Source: an uncultured Prevotella sp.
Lineage (GTDB): Bacteria > Bacteroidota > Bacteroidia > Bacteroidales > Bacteroidaceae
Assembly (NCBI GenBank): GCA_900556795.1
Contig: USQD01000095.1
Span: forward strand, 1-7,194
Reading direction: 5' to 3'
Length of the DNA stretch: 7,194 bases
Of this stretch, positions 1-6,281 are shown in pieces. Made by a program: the position numbers and the translations under genes. The notes under the pieces were generated by a model that was not told the DNA's origin, did no database searches, and saw only the letters and a program-made list of their open reading frames with translations. How positions within the stretch are numbered: position 1 is the stretch's first letter; the number at the start of each line of letters is the position of its first letter.

Positions 1-1
1 A

Positions 2-1639
2 TCCATCGCCTTTCTGCTCCCTACTATGGGAATGATGGCGCAGACTCAGGTAAAGACTGCTGAAGGTATTCTCGAAGGAAAAGACCTCTCAGGCATCACT
101 GTTTTCAAGGGTGTTCCATTTGCAGCCCCTCCTGTGGGCAATCTCCGCTGGAAGGCTCCTCAGCCAGCCCAGAAATGGCAGGGCGTGCGCGAGGCAAAGG
201 AGTTTGGACCGAACCCAATGCAGGAACCTATCTTCGGAGATATGAACTTCGGCACAAAGGCAAACAGCGAGGATTGCTTATACCTTAATATATGGACTCC
301 TGCAAAGACCATGAAGGAGCATCTGCCGGTTTTGATTTATTTCAACGGCGGAGGACTGATGGCCGGTAGCGGAAGCGAACCAAGATATGCGGGCGATGCA
401 ATGGCGCGCAAGGGAATCATCTCCATCACAGCCAACTATCGTGAAGGCATCTTCGGCTTCTTCGCTCATCCTCAGCTCTCCAAGGAGACCTCCTATAAGG
501 GTTCCGGCAACTATGGTTTCATGGATCAGGTGGCTGCCATCCAGTGGGTGAAGGACAACATCGAGGCTTTCGGCGGCGACCCTAACCGCATCACCATCGT
601 AGGCGAATCGGCTGGTTCCATGTCAGTAAGCGCCCTGATGGCTTCCCCTCTCTGCCAGGGACTCTTTGCTCAGGCTATGGGTTCCAGCGGTTCGGTGATG
701 GGATTCAAGAAGATTGCCACCCAGAAGGAAGCCGAGGAGAAAGGCGTGCAGCTTGCCCAGAAAATCGCAGAGAAGATGGGTAAGGAAACGGGCAAGAAGG
801 TGAAAAAGAACATAGGAATGAAGAATCTCAACGAACTTCGTGCCCTGCCTGCCGAGGAACTGATGAAGCTGGCGGGAGTAAGAGCGGTTCCTGTCTATAA
901 TATCGACGGATATTTTATGAAAGAACAGCCTGTAGATGTCTTCGCCAAGGGCGAGCAGACCAAGGTACCTCTGCTCATTGGCGGTAACAACCAGGAGATG
1001 ACTCCATGGGCGGTATTGATGGGCAAACAGCCTACCGTTGAGAATCTGAAGGCTGGCGCCAAGGCTACTTTCGGAGAAGAGAACATCGATGAACTCTTCC
1101 GTCTTTACGGAATCAACAGCGACAAGGATGTGTTGGAGCAGCCGGGTGTGAATCTGGCTTCGGATATCTTCCTGGATTATTCTACCTGGAAGTGGGGCAA
1201 CATGCATAAGCTGACCGGCGGACAGCCAGTTTACCGCTACCGCTATTGTCATCCTCGTCCTGCAATGGCCATCAAGGGAAAGGTAGCAGCTTTGGCTGGC
1301 GGCGTGGTAGATGCCAAGGAAGGTGCAGCTCCTGCTCCACGAGATAAGGGAGCCGTTCATTCTGCCGACATAGAATATGCGATGGGTACCTTGCCAACCA
1401 ACCGCGTGTTCGACTGGCAGCCTGACGATTACATGATCAGCGACATCTTCAGCCAATATTATGTCAACTTCGTGAAGACCGGCAATCCAAATGGTCTGGG
1501 TCTGCCTGAGTGGCCATCCACCAACGGCAAGGCAGTAGCTCCTGTGCTTCAGATAGATGTGAACACAAAGGTGAAGTCTGATGCCCAGATGGAGAAACGC
1601 TATGATTTCATCGACAAAATGTTCTGGGAGAAGAAATAG
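2..1639 (+). CDS. Exported type B carboxylesterase (alpha/beta hydrolase), 5' end outside window
   Basis: The reading frame is open to the left edge, and the residues before the first ATG (position 26) read SIAFLLPTMGMMAQTQ. This looks like the hydrophobic core and cleavage site (after MMA) of a signal peptide, so the true start lies upstream and ATG 26 is internal. Family hallmarks, numbered from ATG 26, are the EDCLYLNIW signature near residue 85, an oxyanion-hole loop NGGG at 107-110, the nucleophile elbow GESAGS with Ser195, a probable acid Glu324 in GGNNQEM, and His445 in the HSADIEYAMG block. The fold and triad are those of carboxylesterase/cholinesterase type B enzymes, which hydrolyse ester bonds; the physiological substrate cannot be read from sequence. 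The usual His before GGG is Asn here. A Lys-rich stretch lies around 245-265. The protein is probably periplasmic. The next gene starts 2 bp after the TAG stop, suggesting co-transcription. Confidence 0.95.
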   Translation, partial: SIAFLLPTMGMMAQTQVKTAEGILEGKDLSGITVFKGVPFAAPPVGNLRWKAPQPAQKWQGVREAKEFGPNPMQEPIFGDMNFGTKANSEDCLYLNIWTPAKTMKEHLPVLIYFNGGGLMAGSGSEPRYAGDAMARKGIISITANYREGIFGFFAHPQLSKETSYKGSGNYGFMDQVAAIQWVKDNIEAFGGDPNRITIVGESAGSMSVSALMASPLCQGLFAQAMGSSGSVMGFKKIATQKEAEEKGVQLAQKIAEKMGKETGKKVKKNIGMKNLNELRALPAEELMKLAGVRAVPVYNIDGYFMKEQPVDVFAKGEQTKVPLLIGGNNQEMTPWAVLMGKQPTVENLKAGAKATFGEENIDELFRLYGINSDKDVLEQPGVNLASDIFLDYSTWKWGNMHKLTGGQPVYRYRYCHPRPAMAIKGKVAALAGGVVDAKEGAAPAPRDKGAVHSADIEYAMGTLPTNRVFDWQPDDYMISDIFSQYYVNFVKTGNPNGLGLPEWPSTNGKAVAPVLQIDVNTKVKSDAQMEKRYDFIDKMFWEKK

Positions 1640-1641
1640 AG

Positions 1642-1935
1642 ATGTTTCAGAAATTCATCATCAATAGAGACGGAGTGCTGAAGTTCGGCCACGTCTATCT
1701 TCACCGTGACATGCTGGCACCAGGCGAGCAATGCACCTACGGCGGCGGATTGTGGAAGATAGACGAAGGCAGAGGTGCCATCGTACTTTATGGCAGAAGT
1801 TTTGACTTCGGTCCTCCCGATTTCGACTTTGTGAAACAGATAGATTGGACGGGCTTGGGGGGAACCCCTCGCCCGCTCCTCTATCTGCCTCATTGGCCTG
1901 ACGAAGAAGAGATTGTGCCAGTCATCATCAATTGA
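1642..1935 (+). CDS. Uncharacterised 97-residue protein, downstream partner of the esterase gene
   Basis: I do not recognise a named family. The ORF starts 2 bp after the esterase stop codon, and a GGGAG sequence at 1626-1630 gives a plausible ribosome site about 11 bp upstream, so translation in the same transcript is likely. The product has no signal peptide or membrane segment. It is rich in Gly, Asp, Pro and aromatic residues, with segments such as LKFGHVYLHRDMLAPGE, YGGGLWKIDE and VLYGRSFDFGPPDFD, which suggests a compact beta-rich cytoplasmic domain. There are no catalytic motifs I can assign. The acidic C-terminus (WPDEEEIVPVIIN) ends at TGA. An overlapping minus-strand frame (1600-1893) is considered a shadow. 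That the gene is real is supported by spacing, protein-like composition and frame continuity; function is unknown. Confidence 0.82.
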   Translation: MFQKFIINRDGVLKFGHVYLHRDMLAPGEQCTYGGGLWKIDEGRGAIVLYGRSFDFGPPDFDFVKQIDWTGLGGTPRPLLYLPHWPDEEEIVPVIIN

Positions 1936-1973
1936 GAAAATAGTATAATATTCTATAAATTCTATGCAAAAAG

Positions 1974-2004
1974 TTTGCTCGTAACAGATAAAAGCGTACT
2001 TTTG
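1974..2004 (+). promoter_or_regulatory. Bacteroidetes-type promoter for the NlpE-like gene
   Basis: TTTG at 1974-1977 is followed after 19 bp by TACTTTTG at 1997-2004, an exact match to the Bacteroidetes primary-sigma consensus TTTG-N19-21-TAnnTTTG. Transcription would start about 5-8 bases downstream (near 2010), leaving a leader of roughly 27 nt before ATG 2037. The leader is A-rich and has no strong Shine-Dalgarno sequence, as is common in this phylum. Confidence 0.8.
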
Positions 2005-2036
2005 CGAAAAGTATTCACTTAAAAAAGCAGTATAGT

Positions 2037-2501
2037 ATGAAAAAGAAATTAGTTTTGACAGCAGCCGTTATCGCTGCATTGTCAGTTGTCTCTTGCAATG
2101 GCAAGAAGACAAATAGCCAGGGAGCTGATCAAGATAGCCTCAGCTATGCAGGAAATGATTCGCTCAATTCTAACGATATCGTGCTCGATTCCATCGCCGG
2201 CACCTATGAGGGAACTCTCCCTGCTGCCGACTGCCCGGGAATCAAGACTGTATTGACGCTCAATGCCGACAGTACCTATCAGTACTCAGCCGACTATCTG
2301 GAGCGCAAGGATGGGCACGACGAGGCAAGCGGCATCTTCAAGGTATTGGCTAACAACGTGGTGGAAATCACCCGCCCATCAAGCGGCGAGACAACCTACT
2401 TCAAGGTAAAGGATGCCAACAGTCTCATCATGACCGACTCGCTCGGAACTGAGCCAGAAGGCGCCATGGCTAAGCACTATGTGCTCACTAAGAAGAAGTA
2501 A
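2037..2501 (+). CDS. NlpE-like lipoprotein (copper-resistance NlpE N-terminal domain)
   Basis: The 154-residue product begins with a lysine-rich n-region and hydrophobic core ending in the lipobox VVSC, with Cys20 as the lipidated residue. Residues 21-52 form a Ser/Asn/Asp-rich linker. The rest matches the NlpE N-terminal beta-barrel-like domain: GTYEGTLPAADCPGI at about 55-69, then LTLNADSTYQYSADY, GIFKVLANNVVEITR and a C-terminal YFKVKDANSLIMTD strand pattern. In E. coli NlpE, an envelope lipoprotein that signals to Cpx on surface contact and copper stress, this region has a CADC motif; here the first Cys is Ala63, leaving only Cys66. No acidic surface-export signal follows Cys20 (NGKKTNS), so a periplasm-facing location is inferred. 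The gene has its own promoter and terminator and appears monocistronic. A signalling role cannot be inferred from this domain alone. Confidence 0.92.
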   Translation: MKKKLVLTAAVIAALSVVSCNGKKTNSQGADQDSLSYAGNDSLNSNDIVLDSIAGTYEGTLPAADCPGIKTVLTLNADSTYQYSADYLERKDGHDEASGIFKVLANNVVEITRPSSGETTYFKVKDANSLIMTDSLGTEPEGAMAKHYVLTKKK

Positions 2502-2513
2502 GCTATTCACATC

Positions 2514-2582
2514 TAAAAAGAGCCCCATCTCATATCAAGAAAGCATCTTTTCCTGCTTTCGAAATATGAGATGGGGATTTTG
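2514..2582 (+). terminator. Intrinsic terminator after the NlpE-like gene, with a two-tier hairpin
   Basis: A perfect 13 bp stem pairs CCCCATCTCATAT (2523-2535) with ATATGAGATGGGG (2564-2576). Inside the loop, GAAAGC (2539-2544) pairs with GCTTTC (2555-2560), forming a second stem. The hairpin is followed by ATTTT and preceded by an A run (2514-2519), so it could stop transcription from the left and, less strongly, from the right. It begins about 20 bases after the stop codon. Confidence 0.85.
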
Positions 2583-2603
2583 CATTGTGGCAGTTGGCGA
2601 AAG

Positions 2604-2633
2604 ATATGGAGGTATTCGGCATACTCCTGATAT
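2604..2633. other. Imperfect inverted repeat in the gap before the TerC-family gene
   Basis: ATATGGAGGTAT (2604-2615) can pair with ATACTCCTGATAT (2621-2633) around a TCGGC loop, with small bulges. It lies between the NlpE terminator and the next promoter and has no U tract. Nothing else is seen between 2583 and 2690; no convincing gene is present there. The role is unknown, and it may be a chance structure. Confidence 0.3.
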
Positions 2634-2692
2634 TACAAACCCGTTACATTCTCATCTTTCACGTTAAATACAATTAAGTTTTACCTCACAAC

Positions 2693-2724
2693 TTTCGCTA
2701 TTCCAGATATTTTTCCTAATTTTG
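2693..2724 (+). promoter_or_regulatory. Bacteroidetes-type promoter for the TerC-family gene
   Basis: TAATTTTG at 2717-2724 matches the TAnnTTTG -7 element. TTTC at 2693-2696, 20 bp upstream, is a one-base variant of the -33 TTTG element. A start near 2731 would give a leader of about 80 nt before ATG 2811. The leader is AT-rich, and I see no conserved riboswitch core in it. Confidence 0.7.
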
Positions 2725-2810
2725 CGTCCACGTTTCTAACGGATGAAATGAATATGAAGATTCAACTATAAAATTAGGTATTATATAAAATAGACAAGGA
2801 AAAAAGAAAA

Positions 2811-3800
2811 ATGGAACATGTTTTTACTGAATCGATGTTTTTGGTGGGCTTCGTGATATTCATCGCCGCCATCCTCGTATTAGACATGCTGGTCATCGAC
2901 CGAAAGGCGCATGTGGTTTCCATCAAGGAAGCTGGCTCCTGGACGGCAGTATGGATTATTCTCGCACTCGCCTTCGCCGTGTTCATCTACTTTCATGGCG
3001 ACATGGTGCACGGCATAGAGAACTTCGACGACCTGAAACTGATAGCCTCGCGCTATGCTTCTCATCTCAAACTGGATCCGAACGATTATGAAGGGAGTCT
3101 GCAGCAATATCGCCACTACATGACCATCTCTTACATCTCGGGTTATCTGATAGAGAAGACGCTCTCAGTGGATAATCTCTTCGTGATGATGATGATCTTC
3201 ACTTCGTTCGGAGTGGACAAGAAAGATTACCAGCACGTATTGAACTGGGGTATTCTGGGAGCCATCGTGCTTCGCTTCGTCTTCATCTTTGCTGGTGCAG
3301 CCCTCATCAGCCGATTTGCCTGGATATTGCTCATATTCGGAGGATTCCTGGTTTACAGCGGTGCCAAGATGTTCTTGAACAGGAACAAGAAGGAAGAGAT
3401 CAACGCCCTCGACCATCCGGTGGTGAAGTTCATGCAGCGACGCCTGCATCTGGGACCTCTGGTAATGACGGTGGTGTTCATCGAGTTCTGCGATCTGATT
3501 TTCGCTTTCGACAGTATCCCTGCCGTATTCTCGGTTTCACTCGACCCGTTCGTGGTGTTCTTCTCCAACATCTTCGCCATCCTGGGCTTGCGTGCCCTCT
3601 TCTTCCTGCTGGCAGCGATAGCCGATAAGTTCCGCTACTTGAAGGTGGGTGTGAGCGTGCTGCTGGTGTTCATCGGTGTAAAGATGCTCATCCACGATTT
3701 CTTCGAGATTGATGCAGTAAGTTCGCTGGTATTCATCATCCTCGTCTTGCTCGTCAGCATCGGAGCTTCGGTGGTGATTCCGCAGAAAAAGGAAGCTTAA
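2811..3800 (+). CDS. TerC/Alx-family integral membrane protein, probable metal ion (Mn2+) exporter
   Basis: The 329-residue protein is almost entirely hydrophobic, with about nine predicted membrane segments (roughly residues 8-26, 43-61, 108-133, 145-163, 166-188, 217-240, 246-270, 278-295 and 302-323). Two TerC-family signatures are clear: EKTLSVDNLF at 115-124, and EFCDLIFAFDSIPAVF at 225-240, whose buried acidic residues (Asp121, Glu225, Asp228, Asp234) are the likely metal-binding sites. Also conserved are Asp25 in the first segment and the SNIFAILGLRALFF stretch. Alx and YkoY in this family export manganese; that activity here is inference. Despite the family name, no tellurite-resistance neighbours are present. 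A hydrophilic segment at about 68-102 lies between helices 2 and 3. ATG 2811 is preceded by AAGGA at 2796-2800. The gene appears monocistronic. Confidence 0.95.
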   Translation: MEHVFTESMFLVGFVIFIAAILVLDMLVIDRKAHVVSIKEAGSWTAVWIILALAFAVFIYFHGDMVHGIENFDDLKLIASRYASHLKLDPNDYEGSLQQYRHYMTISYISGYLIEKTLSVDNLFVMMMIFTSFGVDKKDYQHVLNWGILGAIVLRFVFIFAGAALISRFAWILLIFGGFLVYSGAKMFLNRNKKEEINALDHPVVKFMQRRLHLGPLVMTVVFIEFCDLIFAFDSIPAVFSVSLDPFVVFFSNIFAILGLRALFFLLAAIADKFRYLKVGVSVLLVFIGVKMLIHDFFEIDAVSSLVFIILVLLVSIGASVVIPQKKEA

Positions 3801-3820
3801 AAACACAAAACGCAGTAATA

Positions 3821-3950
3821 CGCCCTGAAAGGGCAGAAGCTCCTAGCCCAGGGCACCGCCCTGGGTTTACGCATAAGCAAGAATGTCGCCCTGTAAGGGC
3901 AAAAGCTTTTAAGTACCTGGAAAGTACAAAGTTTTTGCCTTTACAGGGCG
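3821..3950. repeat. Palindromic intergenic repeat element made of three copies of a 20 bp module
   Basis: The gap between the convergent genes is almost filled by a structured element. A module of about 20 bp, CGCCCTGAAAGGGCAGAAGC, occurs at 3821-3840. It recurs in direct orientation at 3887-3906 (GTA loop instead of GAA) and inverted at 3950-3930 with a few changes. Each direct copy is itself a small hairpin (GCCCT/AGGGC with a 3-base loop). Between the direct copies, CCCAGGGC (3847-3854) pairs perfectly with GCCCTGGG (3858-3865). From memory, sequences of this kind are interspersed in many Bacteroidetes genomes, like REP elements; copy number in this genome cannot be seen from one window. 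Confidence 0.75.
3887..3950. terminator. Possible bidirectional terminator between convergent genes
   Basis: The second direct module (3887-3909) pairs with the inverted module (3930-3950), giving an imperfect stem of about 20 bp around a loop containing AGTAC twice (3912-3916 and 3923-3927). It lies 86 bases after the TerC-family stop and 14 bases after the VWA stop on the other strand. No clean U tract follows on either side, so true intrinsic termination is uncertain. Confidence 0.4.
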
Positions 3951-3963
3951 AACTGTTTATATT

Positions 3964-5646
3964 CTAATACCTCCTCAACGGTCTATACTTAATGGTGTAA
4001 ATCCGGTTGAAATAATCCTTCCATTCATTCGGCTCCTTGTCATCATCCCGAACTATCCGGATGCCATAAAACCTGGTGCCGGTTTCCTTGTACTCCTTGA
4101 ACCTCGCCAACATCTGCTGCGGCGGATTCGGAATCAGGAAATCCGTAATCCAAAGCACATCTGCATTCACATAATGCAGACCATCGTTATCCAGCAAATC
4201 AAACATCTGGTTCATCATCTTCTTTGCCGAAGTTCCACCGCCTATAAAAGGCAGATGGGTTGTAGTAGGCTGGCGCCGAACACCACGACCCGTATGAGCC
4301 TGCCCATCAGAAAATAACCCGGCAGAAGATGCTGGAATTTCAGAAGTTCCGGAAATTCCAGAAGATTCATGAGTCTCCATAACCGTGATTCCTATTCTCT
4401 TCAACCGCTCCGCCTTCCGCTTCGCCATCAGATCGATGGCACGGGTGCTCACGGAGAAATCTATCAGAAAACAATCCCGCTCCAAATCCTCTGCCGTTTC
4501 TTCCAATAGGGAAATCAGCGTAGAAGAAATCCTTTCAGGCGTTCCATACATACTTGCCGAAGTATCCAGGCAAACTATCATCGGACCCTTTCGGGAAGCA
4601 TGGGTAAAGCCGAGTTTGCGGGATGGCTTCGACATTTCGCTCTTATAACGGAAAGTCTGGAGCCTGCGGGTTCGATACTTATAGATAAAAAGCCCCTCCA
4701 TATCCTCATCGCTGTATTGCGCCAACTCCAGCGGAAGAAGTGAGTTGAGATCATCGCCCACGGTAATGCCCTCGATGTCGCTTCCTGCGGAATGCTCCAT
4801 CTTCATCTCCACCCCCGAAGCGATGGTGAGCCTATCTTTGCCGTTGGCATCTGCCACACGACCCATCTTCGCCACAATCTCCTTGATTTCCGGATATTTA
4901 TCCTGAATCTTCACCTGGTTCAAGCGGCGTTCAAACTCCGTTTCCGTCCATCCGTTCGTCATCAGTTCCCAGGCTTGCACGGCTCGCTGCTCCGAAACGC
5001 CCTTCGTCTTCATGTTGCGGGTTATCTGGTCCATCATGCGAACCAATCCCGTTTCGAAGTTATTCTGACGGAGAGAAATAAAATCCTTCAGTTTGTTCAA
5101 TACCTGATGGTCGATGCACACCTTCCAGTCTCTAACCAGACGCTCCCAGTTTTCGGGTTTCGAAGCTCCATCGCCAGCCATCAGTTTCAGGAAGAAAGAC
5201 TTATCGAATCCATCCTCCTGGTGTTCCTGCTCCAACTGGTCGATGAGCGGAAGCCACACCTGCTCATCCATTCTCTTAAAGGGAGTCCAGTCGAGCACAT
5301 CATCAGCCCGATGACTTTCGGTCCAGGCACGCTGGCGCTGGAATCGCATGTGATGAACGCATTCCACGATGAACTTTCCCACGGAATCATAGAATACCTT
5401 GCTCTTGATTTTGCTGTTCACCACCTGACGCACGAATTTCTGCACCTCTTCACCAGTTTCCGGAATCGTCACTTTCAGGGTAAATAGATGAATCAGATAA
5501 TCCTTCAGCGGGTCTTCCTTCAAATTCCAAGGCATGGCTGTGCCAGTCGGATCAGGAATCTTCACCTGCCCCGACTTGCAGAAGTCGTCCAGCATCTTCA
5601 GATAATACTGTGCTTCCGCCAAGTCCTTGTTATTCTGGTATTTCAT
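3964..5646 (-). CDS. ViaA-like VWA-domain protein, partner of the MoxR-family ATPase
   Basis: The 560-residue protein has an alpha-helical N-terminal part (about 1-340) and a C-terminal von Willebrand factor A domain (about 354-560). The metal-ion-dependent adhesion site is intact: DTSAS at 361-365, Thr472 in GGGTS, and Asp502 in WITDF. The VWA segment GPMIVCLDTSASM and the basic C-terminus RPLRRY resemble E. coli ViaA, the partner of the AAA+ ATPase RavA. ViaA is about 480 residues, so this copy is longer. Part of the excess is a Ser/Gly/Thr-rich stretch at about 426-467, inserted before the MIDAS threonine. It starts 12 bp after the preceding gene's stop, with AAGGA upstream, so it is the third gene of the operon. 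The likely role is an adaptor that recruits substrates or metal to the ATPase; this is inference. Long plus-strand frames opposite it are shadows. Confidence 0.93.
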   Translation of the reverse strand: MKYQNNKDLAEAQYYLKMLDDFCKSGQVKIPDPTGTAMPWNLKEDPLKDYLIHLFTLKVTIPETGEEVQKFVRQVVNSKIKSKVFYDSVGKFIVECVHHMRFQRQRAWTESHRADDVLDWTPFKRMDEQVWLPLIDQLEQEHQEDGFDKSFFLKLMAGDGASKPENWERLVRDWKVCIDHQVLNKLKDFISLRQNNFETGLVRMMDQITRNMKTKGVSEQRAVQAWELMTNGWTETEFERRLNQVKIQDKYPEIKEIVAKMGRVADANGKDRLTIASGVEMKMEHSAGSDIEGITVGDDLNSLLPLELAQYSDEDMEGLFIYKYRTRRLQTFRYKSEMSKPSRKLGFTHASRKGPMIVCLDTSASMYGTPERISSTLISLLEETAEDLERDCFLIDFSVSTRAIDLMAKRKAERLKRIGITVMETHESSGISGTSEIPASSAGLFSDGQAHTGRGVRRQPTTTHLPFIGGGTSAKKMMNQMFDLLDNDGLHYVNADVLWITDFLIPNPPQQMLARFKEYKETGTRFYGIRIVRDDDKEPNEWKDYFNRIYTIKYRPLRRY

Positions 5647-5658
5647 AGGAGTAAATCC

Positions 5659-6150
5659 TTATTTTTTCTCCATCAGATATTCTGCGAAGATTCTTGCAGC
5701 ACTCTCAACTTTGGCTGCGCAAGGGCGAGACTTGTAATATTCTGCCGTTCTTGCCGAAGCCACATAGCTGGATTGCGCCTTCTCATGGCCCTTCAAGCCC
5801 AGAATCTCGGCACAGATGATGCTGCCGTTCTGCTCCTTCGATTTGGCTAGCAAATCCTGCACCACCTTATAGCAAGCCGACTTACCCTCGCGGTCATCCC
5901 CCTCAGTCTGTCCGCAATCCAAGCCAACGAGCACCACGATGCCCGAAACAGCTCCGCACATCATTCTCATTCTGCCTACTCCACCACCGAAGCCGGCACC
6001 AATGCGCTTCGCCATCTCATCATCAAGACCATACAAATCGGCAAAGGCAGCCACCACCGACTGGCAACAGCCATAGCCCTGCATAAAGTTCTCCACCGCT
6101 TGGTGAACACGCGCCTCCAATTCTGGAGTCAATATTTTCTGTTCGTTCAT
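5659..6150 (-). CDS. C_GCAxxG_C_C family cysteine-rich protein (putative redox-active)
   Basis: The 163-residue cytoplasmic protein shows the spaced cysteine pattern of the C_GCAxxG_C_C family: GYGCCQS (Cys28, Cys29), a glycine-rich GAGFGGGVGRM followed by MCGAVSG (Cys65), then SIICAEILG (Cys113) and RPCAAKV (Cys144). Cys79 and Cys93 are additional. The family is described as putative redox-active; whether the cysteines form disulfides or bind metal or an iron-sulfur centre is not shown. The second Cys of the family's GCA motif is absent here: the sequence reads C-G-A-x-x-G. The gene lies between the MoxR-like ATPase gene (100 bp downstream of its stop) and the VWA gene (12 bp before its start), a position suggesting it is a substrate or regulator of that pair. 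ATG 6150 overlaps the stop of a tiny upstream frame. Confidence 0.94.
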   Translation of the reverse strand: MNEQKILTPELEARVHQAVENFMQGYGCCQSVVAAFADLYGLDDEMAKRIGAGFGGGVGRMRMMCGAVSGIVVLVGLDCGQTEGDDREGKSACYKVVQDLLAKSKEQNGSIICAEILGLKGHEKAQSSYVASARTAEYYKSRPCAAKVESAARIFAEYLMEKK

Positions 6151-6221
6151 AATGTTTTGAATCTTCTGTATATAATTAATGTATAAGTAATAGAAGGCGA
6201 ATAAAACTCATAGAGTTTCAT
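6147..6221 (-). CDS. Possible 24-codon leader ORF created by the tandem repeat
   Basis: An ATG inside the distal 25 bp repeat copy opens a frame reading MKLYEFYSPSITYTL followed by IIYRRFKTL. Its TGA overlaps the ATG of the cysteine-rich gene as ATGA, an arrangement used in translational coupling. Its first five residues (MKLYE) equal a segment of the MoxR-like protein's C-terminus. It may be no more than a by-product of the duplication; coding is unproven and no Shine-Dalgarno sequence is obvious. Confidence 0.15.
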   Translation of the reverse strand: MKLYEFYSPSITYTLIIYRRFKTL

Positions 6222-6281
6222 CGTATTATACCTCATAGAACTTCATCATATTATGCCTCGTAAAGTTTCATCGTATCCTGT
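6207..6281. repeat. Three tandem 25 bp repeats at the 3' end of the MoxR-like gene
   Basis: Copies at 6207-6231, 6232-6256 and 6257-6281 share the core CTCATAGAGTTTCATCGTAT with a few substitutions, at an exact 25 bp period. On the minus strand each copy contains ATGAARYTYTAYGAG. The copy at 6257-6281 encodes most of the last residues of the ATPase (QDTMKLYEA), the stop codon is in the middle copy, and the leftmost copy is wholly intergenic. Because 25 is not a multiple of 3, the extra copies fall in other frames. No spacers are present, so this is not a CRISPR array. Confidence 0.85.

Noticed and set aside
623..1456. 277-codon open frame on the minus strand inside the esterase gene
   Set aside because: The plus-strand frame has an unmistakable catalytic triad and family motifs; the antisense product has no recognisable domain and is His/Leu/Arg-biased, as mirror frames are.
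1851..1874. G/C-rich hairpin inside the 97-residue protein gene
   Set aside because: GGGC/GCCC and GGGG/CCCC pairs occur over codons for GLGGTPRP; this is likely a by-product of coding, with no regulatory context.
1940..1956. Near-palindrome ATAG...CTAT after the 97-residue protein gene, as a terminator
   Set aside because: It is almost pure A/T with mismatches and has no U tract, so the stem would be too weak.
2479..2667. 62-codon plus-strand frame after the NlpE-like gene
   Set aside because: It overlaps the end of the lipoprotein gene and runs straight through the terminator hairpin; there is no protein-like pattern.
2748..2771. Upstream ORF MNMKIQL in the TerC-family leader
   Set aside because: Seven codons with no ribosome site and no overlap with the main gene; expected by chance in AT-rich sequence.
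2811..3800. Tellurite-resistance operon
   Set aside because: Only the TerC-family protein is present, with no TerD/TerB/TerZ-like neighbours; the motifs fit the Alx-type metal transporter branch.
4792..5487. 231-codon plus-strand frame opposite the VWA gene, and another at 5488-5850
   Set aside because: Both are antisense to genes with clear domains, and their compositions look like reverse-frame artefacts.
6207..6281. CRISPR-like array
   Set aside because: The 25 bp units abut without spacers and there are only three; no cas genes are nearby.
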